64,000 nt of DNA. Source: Phycisphaerales bacterium (GTDB lineage: Bacteria > Planctomycetota > Phycisphaerae > Phycisphaerales > SM1A02). Within the stretch, counting starts at the first letter, position 1. Each line of letters begins with the position of its first letter. Below are positions 34,283 to 41,554 of the stretch, in pieces. The stretch spans positions 83,300 through 147,299 of the forward strand of contig JAJDDB010000006.1 in the NCBI GenBank assembly GCA_029260575.1, read 5' to 3'. A model generated the notes under the pieces. The model searched no databases. It was given only the letters and a program-made list of their open reading frames with translations, and was not told where the DNA came from. A program made the translations under genes and the position numbers.

Positions 34283-35875
34283 TCAATCAATGTTGGAATG
34301 CCTCGTAGCGGGCTTGGAAATACAGGCAGAATCGCTTGTGGCACGTGAAGAAGCAGCATTGTCCGCTTCCTCAGCAGGCACTTCGGTGGCGAATGACTCG
34401 GCCCGACGTCTGATGCCCGTGAGCATTCCGTTGAACGCCAGGCCGTGCAATGGTACGACCATGTACCAGTACACGAGCCCCAGCAGGCCAAGTGGCTTGA
34501 AACGCGCGGTCTGCGTTAGCACGCTGTTGCCGGGGGTTTGCTGATCGTGCTGTATGTCGAAGGAAAGCGTCGCCACCCCGGGGAGTCTCATCTCTGCCCG
34601 AAGTTCCAGAAGCTGATCCTGTCGTACATCCGTCACCCGCCAGAAGTCGAGTGCATCTCCATAGGAGAGCTGATCCGGATCACGTCTACCACGCCGAAGT
34701 CCTGGGCCGCCAATGACACGGTCCATGATCCCGCGGAGCCACCACAACCAGTCTGAGGCGTAATAGCCGTTGGCTCCGCCGAGCCTGCACACGGCACAAA
34801 ACACGCTTTTTAGGTCAGCGTGGATCGTGATGGTTCGCGCATCGACAAAAACTTTGCCGCCCGCCCAGTCCGGGTCGCCAGGCATCACGCCGGCATCAGA
34901 CCACTTGGTTTCGATGTTGTTGCTCTGGGCACGCCCTATTGCTGATTCGATAGCCTGTGCGATTGTCAGCAACCGCTGCGGCATGAGCTGCTGGGTTTCG
35001 TTGTTGCGGCAGACGACTTTGTTGCGGAGCCCCTCCGTAAGCGGCCGGGCGATGCGCGAACTCAACGGAGTGACGAGGTGAATCCACAGTGAACTGAGCC
35101 TCGGCGTGAGCACCGGCACCGGAATGATTAGCCGCCGTGGCAGTTTCAGGGCTTGGGCCATCTCACGAATCATCTTTTTGTATGTCACGACCTGCGGCCC
35201 ACCAATGTCAAGCGTTCGACCAGCAGTTTCGGAAACGTCCAGGCAATCCACCAGATACGTCAGCACGTTTCGAATCGCGATCGGCTGCACTTCGGTTTGC
35301 ACCCATCGCGGGGTGATCATGACCGGAAGGCGTTCGACGAGATACCGGAGAATCTCGAATGAAGCGGAACCGGAGCCGATGATCATTGCGGCTCGAAGCA
35401 CCGTAACTGCTGAAGAACCCGATTGCAGGCAGCTCTCGACTTCTCTGCGCGATAGCAGGTGTGCGCTCAGATCGTCGCCGGTCTCACCGAGCCCGCCGAG
35501 GTAGATGATGCGCGAACACTCAGCTCGGTCTGCTGCGTACGCAGCATCGCGGGCAAGTTTGCGATCGCGCCGAGTGTAGTCATCGCCTGCGACCAACATC
35601 GAATGCACGAGGTAGTACATCGCCTCGCAGCCGCGCAACAGCTCTGCTGTACGATCGACCTCCTCGACATTGCCCTCGTGCAACTCGACGCAGGAGTGAC
35701 CCGACCATGGCCGTGATTGCAACTTGCGAACGTCGCGACCAATGCAACGAACGCGAAACCCTCGTTCCAGCAATTGGGGGACGAGACGCCCGCCGACGTA
35801 CCCGGTCGCGCCGGTAACGAGAACAGTGCGCTGGATCGTGTTGGCGTGCTGCTGGGCGATTCTCGACATGATCAT
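34283..35875 (-). CDS. SDR-type NAD(P)-binding protein with DUF2867 domain
   Basis: The 530-residue product has an atypical extended short-chain dehydrogenase fold at 15-300 with VLVTGATGYVGGRLV (Rossmann Gly motif), YYLVHSM and IIYLGGLGE, and a C-terminal DUF2867-type domain (about 330-500, WWLRGIMDRVIGGPGLRRGRRDPDQL, YWYMVVPLHGLAFNGML). This two-domain protein is often found in light- or oxidative-stress-induced clusters of other bacteria; that is family knowledge, not read here. It is the last gene of the apparent fasciclin-DUF378-SDR operon. Start uncertain between 35875 and 35869. Confidence 0.88.
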   Translation of the reverse strand: MIMSRIAQQHANTIQRTVLVTGATGYVGGRLVPQLLERGFRVRCIGRDVRKLQSRPWSGHSCVELHEGNVEEVDRTAELLRGCEAMYYLVHSMLVAGDDYTRRDRKLARDAAYAADRAECSRIIYLGGLGETGDDLSAHLLSRREVESCLQSGSSAVTVLRAAMIIGSGSASFEILRYLVERLPVMITPRWVQTEVQPIAIRNVLTYLVDCLDVSETAGRTLDIGGPQVVTYKKMIREMAQALKLPRRLIIPVPVLTPRLSSLWIHLVTPLSSRIARPLTEGLRNKVVCRNNETQQLMPQRLLTIAQAIESAIGRAQSNNIETKWSDAGVMPGDPDWAGGKVFVDARTITIHADLKSVFCAVCRLGGANGYYASDWLWWLRGIMDRVIGGPGLRRGRRDPDQLSYGDALDFWRVTDVRQDQLLELRAEMRLPGVATLSFDIQHDQQTPGNSVLTQTARFKPLGLLGLVYWYMVVPLHGLAFNGMLTGIRRRAESFATEVPAEEADNAASSRATSDSACISKPATRHSNID

Positions 35876-35957
35876 TCAATGACTAGCGAATTGAAAGGGA
35901 GCACGCGCCACAACGCAGCGCATGCTCCTGACAGGGGAATCGGGACGGGATGATTAC

Positions 35958-36185
35958 TCAGGCCAGAGCAGGCTTGGTACTGAACCATCGGCTCTGGATG
36001 GCCTTTACGGACAATGCCTGATATACAGCGGAGAGGCCGACGAGCACGTACACCATCCGAGCGAGGATTGCGGTTTCTCCACCGAAGATCGTTGCGACCA
36101 GATCAAACTGGAATGCTCCGACGAGTCCCCAGTTCAGGCCGCCAACGACTAGAAGTACTGCTGCGAGAATATCTAAGACTTTCAT
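35958..36185 (-). CDS. DUF378 small membrane protein
   Basis: The 75-residue product has two membrane segments (DILAAVLLVVGGLNWGLVGAF and MVYVLVGLSAVYQAL) with the characteristic GGLNWGLVG motif of the DUF378 family. Function of the family is unknown. AGGAGT 6 bases before ATG at 36185 sets the start. It lies between the fasciclin gene and the SDR gene, on the same strand. Confidence 0.92.
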   Translation of the reverse strand: MKVLDILAAVLLVVGGLNWGLVGAFQFDLVATIFGGETAILARMVYVLVGLSAVYQALSVKAIQSRWFSTKPALA

Positions 36186-36277
36186 TGCGAACTCCTTTGC
36201 GGCAGTGTGCCGCTTCATGTCACATTCGAGAGAACCGGAAGGGCTCGACGGGCCTAGAAAAGGAGGCCAGGGACAGA

Positions 36278-37246
36278 TTACGGAAAAAGCACGGTGTCAA
36301 TGACATGCACAACACCGTTGGAAGCATTGATGTCGGTGCTCATCACCTTGGCACCATTGACGTTTAGGCGACCGTTGCGAATATCGAAGAACAGCGCGTT
36401 GCCCTGCAGCGAGTCAACGGAGCCAGCTTTGATCGCATCATCTGCAAATGCACGACCGGGAATCACGTGATACTTCAACACAGCGACGAGCTTGTGGCGA
36501 TTCTCCGGCTTGAGCAGTGATTCCACAGTGCCAGCAGGCAGCTTGTTGAATGCAGCATCGGTCGGAGCCAGCACTGTCAGCGGCTTGTCGCCGGTGAGCG
36601 CGGGAACGAGACCTGCAGCCTTAGCAGCTGCGATCAACGTGTTGAACTGACCGGCGCTCTTCGCAACGTCAACGATGTTGTTCGATGATGGCAGGAGGAC
36701 ACTATCAATGACGTGGATGACGCCGTTGCTGGCTTCGATGTTCGCCTTGGCAACCGTAGCGCCATCGATCATGACATTGGAGCCGTTTGTTTCGAACGTG
36801 ATCCGCTGACCGTTGAGTGTCTTGATTCCGCCCAGGCGGGTGACTTCGTCAGCAGTCCATTCGCCAGCCACGACGTGGTACTTCAGGATCGCTGCCAGTG
36901 TGTCGCGATTCTCCGGCTTGAGCAATGTTTCGAGCGTGCCCTTGGGCAGCTTTGCGAATGCCGCATCGGTCGGCGCGAAGACTGTAAACGGCCCGTCGCC
37001 GGACAACGCCTTATCAAGGCCGGTTTTCTGCAACGCGGTGGCAAGCGTCTTGAACGAGCCAGCGTTGACCGCTGTCTCCACAATGTTCATGTCCTTGTTG
37101 TACGAGGCAAGCTGTGCGGGGCGGGGCGAGTCGGCCTGGTTAGAGGTTTCGCACTGTGCATCAGCGGGGCCGGCCAGGATGGCGGATGTGCCAACTGTGA
37201 CAGCAATGACTGCCAGACGATTTGCGTGTCGGTGGGATCGGAACAT
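36278..37246 (-). CDS. Secreted protein with two fasciclin (FAS1) domains
   Basis: The 322-residue product has a signal peptide (about 1-30, ending GPADA) and two FAS1 domains of about 130 residues each. Both carry FAPTDAAFAKLP / LAPTDAAFNKLP, LLKPENR and the YHV(V/I)x(G) motif, and each ends in G-V-[IV]-H-V-I-D-[ST]-V-L. The halves are clear internal duplicates. FAS1 proteins mediate adhesion or bind surfaces. AAGGAGA 6 bases before the ATG fixes the start. The promoter must lie in the divergent gap shared with the CarH-like regulator. Confidence 0.95.
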   Translation of the reverse strand: MFRSHRHANRLAVIAVTVGTSAILAGPADAQCETSNQADSPRPAQLASYNKDMNIVETAVNAGSFKTLATALQKTGLDKALSGDGPFTVFAPTDAAFAKLPKGTLETLLKPENRDTLAAILKYHVVAGEWTADEVTRLGGIKTLNGQRITFETNGSNVMIDGATVAKANIEASNGVIHVIDSVLLPSSNNIVDVAKSAGQFNTLIAAAKAAGLVPALTGDKPLTVLAPTDAAFNKLPAGTVESLLKPENRHKLVAVLKYHVIPGRAFADDAIKAGSVDSLQGNALFFDIRNGRLNVNGAKVMSTDINASNGVVHVIDTVLFP

Positions 37247-37320
37247 GAGAGCTCTCCTTGGAATCGTTTCGGGGCGAGGCTTGCCCCTGTCATGAACGCC
37301 TCGGGGGATATGGACGATTT

Positions 37321-37347
37321 ATCGTTCAAATCATCCAACTCGTTCAT
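37321..37347. promoter_or_regulatory. Array of three 9-bp direct repeats (candidate operator)
   Basis: ATCGTTCAA, ATCATCCAA and CTCGTTCAT are contiguous 9-base units at 37321-37329, 37330-37338 and 37339-37347, in the gap between the fasciclin operon and the divergent MerR-type regulator. A single extra CGTTCA lies at 37380-37385. Binding by that regulator is inferred. Confidence 0.55.
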
Positions 37348-37460
37348 TATGCCAAGGAGATTGTATTGGTCAAGCAAAACGTTCAAAATATTTAGCTGTA
37401 ATGGACAAAGTTGCTCTCGGGCTTGCAAACTGGCTTGTCTCATCAAAATTTGGGGTTATG

Positions 37461-37478
37461 ATCGTTCAAATCGTTCAA
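37461..37478. promoter_or_regulatory. Two perfect 9-bp direct repeats at the regulator start (candidate operator)
   Basis: ATCGTTCAA occurs twice in direct contact (37461-37469 and 37470-37478), ending at the ribosome binding site AGGAG of the regulator gene, whose GTG is at 37488. The unit is identical to the first repeat of the array at 37321. This would suit autoregulation by the gene product. Confidence 0.55.
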
Positions 37479-37487
37479 GGAGATGTC

Positions 37488-38399
37488 GTGAAACGAGCGT
37501 TTTCACCCCGGGACCTCGCTAAAGCTATTGGAGTCAGCGAGTCCTCTTTGAAGCGATGGGTCGACGATGGGCTCATCCACGCAAGCCGCACAGCCGGCGG
37601 GCATCGCAGAATCACCCTCACCGAAGCTGTCCGATTCGTTCGTGCATCGTCGACGCCGCTGGCCCACCCGGAAATCCTTGGTCTGCCTGACCTTGATGCT
37701 CTGGATGAGCCCTTGCCTGCGCGAGAAGAACAGGCTGATCGCATGTTCGAGTTGCTTCGAGATGGCCAAGCCGAGCAAGCCCGAAGCCTTGCCATGCTGA
37801 TGTACCTCGATGGCCAGTCCATCGCAGAGATCTGCGACGGTCCGATCAGTTCTTCCATGCACGAACTTGGCAAACTCTGGCTGAAAAGTGACAGCGGCAT
37901 CCACATCGAGCACCGTGCGATGGACCTATGCGCTGGCGTCATGAATCAACTTCGGATTTTGATCGATGTGGACACAAATGCTCCGATTGCCATCGGCGGC
38001 GCCCCCACCGGCGACCCGTATCTGCTTCCATCGCTAATGGCTGCAGCAACACTCGAAGACATCGGATTCCGTGCGATCAATCTCGGGCCAGAATCGCCGG
38101 CCGTTGCGCTGCTACGCGCTGCTGTTGATTGGGGTGCATCACTCGTCTGGTTGTCCATCAGCGTTGCACAGGATCGAAAATCAATAGGTGAATCAATAGC
38201 AACATTGATAGAGTCGCTGGACAGAGCGGGCATCTCGCTGATCATCGGCGGCAGAGCCCGAACTGTGCTGACGCTCCCGAACGTATCGCACCTGCATATC
38301 GGAAACTCCATGGCAGAATTGAGCGCGTTTGCGCGCGGATTACAAATTGCCGCAGGCCCAACGACATCGCAGCAGCAGCAATCTCCGACGATGAATTAA
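37488..38399 (+). CDS. MerR-family CarH-like regulator lacking the cobalamin axial His
   Basis: The 303-residue product begins with a MerR-type helix-turn-helix (FSPRDLAKAIGVSESSLKRWVDDGLI, then GGHRRI, 5-45), then a helical bundle and a B12-binding-type Rossmann domain (about 165-290). The W-x9-EH motif of light-sensing CarH/LitR proteins is intact (Trp131, Glu141, His142, the same numbering as in Thermus CarH). But the ExHxxG-type loop reads GDPYLLPSL (175-183), so the cobalt-ligating His is replaced by Tyr178. GTG 37488 with AGGAG upstream is chosen. It may sense a different ligand or act without one. Confidence 0.85.
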   Translation: MKRAFSPRDLAKAIGVSESSLKRWVDDGLIHASRTAGGHRRITLTEAVRFVRASSTPLAHPEILGLPDLDALDEPLPAREEQADRMFELLRDGQAEQARSLAMLMYLDGQSIAEICDGPISSSMHELGKLWLKSDSGIHIEHRAMDLCAGVMNQLRILIDVDTNAPIAIGGAPTGDPYLLPSLMAAATLEDIGFRAINLGPESPAVALLRAAVDWGASLVWLSISVAQDRKSIGESIATLIESLDRAGISLIIGGRARTVLTLPNVSHLHIGNSMAELSAFARGLQIAAGPTTSQQQQSPTMN

Positions 38400-40006
38400 A
38401 TCCGATCAGATTGGACGACAACTTCATCCTCAAGCGACTCAGCAATATCTTCACAGAGATCGCGCACCGATCCCTCTGATGTACCAGCAGGTGGGGCCGG
38501 GCCGAGCGGCGCATGTTTCGCAGCATCGCGCGCTTCGCCGCCGAGCAGGTCGATGCGCCGCCACTTGCCGGACTCGAAACGCCAGCCCATCGTCAGGCCG
38601 AAGATAATCACGTAAAACGCAGCCGCGATCCACGGTCCGACGGATTCGAGCTGGGGAAAGAATTCAATCATGGCCCACCCGCCGACGACCACGAACAGCC
38701 AACTGTAGATCATAGTCACAATGCCGGGGAAGACCGTGTCGCCCGCACCGCGCAGCGCGCCGGTGTATACGATGCCGATCGCATCGACAGTTTGAAACAG
38801 CGCAGCACACACCATCAGCTTCACGCCGACGTCAATAATGTGCGCTGCCTGCTCGGGCGATGCATCACCACCGACAAACAACGCAACAAGCGGCTCGCGG
38901 AGGAAGAAGAACAACGCCGCGCATGTTGTCATGTATGCAAGCGCAACGCCAAGGCCGATTCGCGCTCTGTGCTGGGCAACATCGGGCTGACCGGCTCCGA
39001 TGTATTTGCCCACCAGCGATGTCACAGCAACCGAAAACCCTACCGCAGGCATGAAACTCAGGTGCATGTACGTCAGCGCGATCCACCCAGCAGTCATGTG
39101 ATCTTCGCCGAACACGCCCACGAGAACGCTCATGAAGATCGACCAGCAGACGAGCTCATTGCCGTACTGCACAGCTGCCGGCCAACCTATGCGAAAAAGA
39201 TCTTTCATCGGCTTTACTTGCGGCCGCCATTGTGCGCGTGAGTTGAACTCCGCGTTCATCTTCGGCCCAAGAAACACCGCGAGCGGAATCGACACTTCCA
39301 CTGCCGATCCGATGACTGTGCCCAGCGCAGCGCCGTAGATTCCCAGCGCAGGTGTGCCGGGTACGCCGGGAATACCCCAGCCGGGAATACCCGCTTCGCC
39401 GAAGATCAGAATGTAATTGGCTGTAATGTTGGTGAGGTTGCCTGCAATGGCGCTGACGGTTGCGACCTTCGGCCGATGCAGGCCGAAGAAATAATGATGC
39501 AGCCCACGGCTCGATAACGTAAACACCGCACCGAGCAGAAGAATCTGCCCGTAGTGTGTTTCCATTGTTGTCAGGCGAGCTACGTCAGCAACCGAATCGG
39601 TACTGTGGAGAATGCTGAACACGAACGGCAGCAGCAGCGCCACCGGCAACAGCACCGCCAGCCATGTGCCGATCGTCAGCCACAGCGCCGCCCAAGCGTA
39701 CTTCGGGCCATTTTCCGGTTTGCCCGCACCGAGATTCTGCGAGACAAATGTGTTGACAACAGTGAGAAAACCCATTGCCACGCCGATGGGCACGAACGCC
39801 CAGATGCCGCCGTTGCCTTGAGCGGCAACTTCCAATGGGCCGACCTGCCCCATCATCAGCTTGTCGACAAACTGCATGACCGTGTAACTGGTCATCGTCG
39901 CGACCGTCGGCCAGGCAATGGCCCACACTTCGCGCAGCGCGCACGACAACGACACCGTTTCCGCGGGGGAAGCCCCGGCTGGTCTCGTCGCGCTTCGATC
40001 ATTCAT
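38396..40006 (-). CDS. MATE-family multidrug/toxin exporter
   Basis: Inner-membrane antiporter of 536 residues with about twelve membrane segments, in two similar halves. MATE signatures include VDKLMMGQVGPLEVAAQG near 45, VNTFVSQNLGAGKPEN near 82 and, in the second half, TSLVGKYIGAGQPD. A loop at about 195-225 is Gly/Pro-rich (EAGIPGWGIPGVPGTPALGIYGAALG). A charged C-terminal tail of about 60 residues is longer than usual. Its stop overlaps the regulator's stop by 4 bp, tail to tail. The start at 40006 was chosen over a longer frame upstream. Confidence 0.93.
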   Translation of the reverse strand: MNDRSATRPAGASPAETVSLSCALREVWAIAWPTVATMTSYTVMQFVDKLMMGQVGPLEVAAQGNGGIWAFVPIGVAMGFLTVVNTFVSQNLGAGKPENGPKYAWAALWLTIGTWLAVLLPVALLLPFVFSILHSTDSVADVARLTTMETHYGQILLLGAVFTLSSRGLHHYFFGLHRPKVATVSAIAGNLTNITANYILIFGEAGIPGWGIPGVPGTPALGIYGAALGTVIGSAVEVSIPLAVFLGPKMNAEFNSRAQWRPQVKPMKDLFRIGWPAAVQYGNELVCWSIFMSVLVGVFGEDHMTAGWIALTYMHLSFMPAVGFSVAVTSLVGKYIGAGQPDVAQHRARIGLGVALAYMTTCAALFFFLREPLVALFVGGDASPEQAAHIIDVGVKLMVCAALFQTVDAIGIVYTGALRGAGDTVFPGIVTMIYSWLFVVVGGWAMIEFFPQLESVGPWIAAAFYVIIFGLTMGWRFESGKWRRIDLLGGEARDAAKHAPLGPAPPAGTSEGSVRDLCEDIAESLEDEVVVQSDRI

Positions 40007-40207
40007 CAGATGGCCAACCCCTGATCTGCAGCGAACTGCAGGAGATACAGCAGCGATCGTAGGCCGATGCGAGCAAAGAGCCCAATTCGCAGGAATACTC
40101 GGATTGAGCCTGCTATCCGCGAACCGGGAACAGATACCTTGCCCCGACCACACGCATCGCCCATACTGATCACAACACCCGCGGGGATGGGAAAGGTGTA
40201 AAACACA

Positions 40208-41425
40208 ATGAATTTAGTCAAACGTCCGCCCGTGATGTCGACAGTCGGCTGCTTCCTTGTGATAGCAGCAGTCCTTACTGCATTCTCGAGTGCATCACCT
40301 GCCCAGCATTCGCCTGCCGTCGGCGACGACCGACAATCGCAACAGGATGCAACTGCGAACAATGAAGAGTTTCCGGCGCAGTGGCTCGATCGCCTGCCCA
40401 AGCAGGACCGCACTTTGCTCGATGAAAACATCGGTTATGCACCGCCGCAGCAGACAGATGATCTGCAATGGATCGGCAGCGAACCCATACCGTGGGATAA
40501 TCTGCGTGGCAAGGTTGTCGTGATTCAATCGTGGAGCAGCCGCAACACTTCAGGCCGAACAATCCCGCAGCGTTTGCAGGATGTCGCAACTGAAATCAAC
40601 AACGACGATCTGCAACTTCTTGCGTTGCATACGCCGGATGGCGCAGACACGGTAGAGAAGTTTCTCGGCCAGAGAGCTGCGCCAATGCCGGTCGTTGTCG
40701 ACACGAGCGGTGCATTTTGTGATGCATTGGGTGTGTATCGCAGGCCGGTCAATATCGTAATCGACCGCATCGGCAATGTTCGATACGCCGGCCTGCGGTT
40801 TGCAGCGCTCGTGCCCGCTGTGCAGCACTTGCTGGATGAGCCCTTCGACGCACGCACACAGCCGACGTCCCGGCCGAAGCCGACGACTGCAGGACCGACC
40901 GACTTTCCCGCGTTCACCGGCGCAGTCAGTCACGCAACGGATCTGCGCGGCCGAAAGGCTCCGGAGTTTCATGTCGCAGAATGGGTCACTGCACAACCCA
41001 ACGCAACCGACAAGGTTGTCGTCATTGACTTCTGGGCGACGTGGTGCGGGCCGTGCATCGCAGCGATTCCACACATGAACGAACTTGCCGGCCAGTTCGC
41101 GGACGATGTTGTGTGCATCGGCATCAGCAGTGAATCGCGCAGCAAATACAACGCAGGCATGAATAAACTTGCCGCGCGAAACGTCACGCCACAGTCTTTT
41201 CATTACCCGATTGCTCTGGATTCCAAGCGCACGATGCAGCAAGCAGCGAAAATCACCGGCATACCGCATGTGCTGGTCATGAGCAGCGACTGGATCGTGC
41301 GCTGGCAAGGTCATCCATCACAGCTCACGACGCAGGCACTCGGCCAGATCGTTGCTGCAAATCGAACACTCGTCGGCAACAACGACGATCTGCATCGCTA
41401 CCGCTGGACACGTGGACGCAGTTGA
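40208..41425 (+). CDS. Exported double thioredoxin-fold protein, first domain without CxxC
   Basis: The 405-residue product has a signal peptide (about 1-32). The first TlpA/redoxin-like domain (about 85-220) has VVVIQSWSSRNTSGR where a CxxC would be expected: no cysteines, so it is redox-inactive. A linker of Pro/Thr (about 225-245) leads to a second TlpA domain (about 255-395) with FWATWCGPCIAAI and cis-Pro in TGIPHVLV, an active thiol-disulfide oxidoreductase. Periplasmic thiol-redox role, possibly for cytochrome c or other Cys proteins, is family knowledge. Start with AAGGTG 9 bases upstream. Confidence 0.88.
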   Translation: MNLVKRPPVMSTVGCFLVIAAVLTAFSSASPAQHSPAVGDDRQSQQDATANNEEFPAQWLDRLPKQDRTLLDENIGYAPPQQTDDLQWIGSEPIPWDNLRGKVVVIQSWSSRNTSGRTIPQRLQDVATEINNDDLQLLALHTPDGADTVEKFLGQRAAPMPVVVDTSGAFCDALGVYRRPVNIVIDRIGNVRYAGLRFAALVPAVQHLLDEPFDARTQPTSRPKPTTAGPTDFPAFTGAVSHATDLRGRKAPEFHVAEWVTAQPNATDKVVVIDFWATWCGPCIAAIPHMNELAGQFADDVVCIGISSESRSKYNAGMNKLAARNVTPQSFHYPIALDSKRTMQQAAKITGIPHVLVMSSDWIVRWQGHPSQLTTQALGQIVAANRTLVGNNDDLHRYRWTRGRS

Positions 41426-41482
41426 ATTCGTCGCCCCGCAGCTTCCCCCGACTCTGGTCCGTACATACATTGCAATATGAAA

Positions 41483-41514
41483 ACGCCCGCGGAAGTTCTT
41501 TTTCCGCAGGGCGT
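41483..41514 (-). terminator. Hairpin between convergent genes, likely bidirectional terminator
   Basis: ACGCCCGCGGAA (41483-41494) pairs with TTCCGC-A-GGGCGT (41502-41514) with one bulged A. On the minus strand it is followed by TTT. It separates the thioredoxin-fold gene and the M14 peptidase gene that converge here. Confidence 0.65.
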
Positions 41515-41554
41515 GATTGTACGGTGCAACCGGGCGCTCACTCGATCGCTGTCG

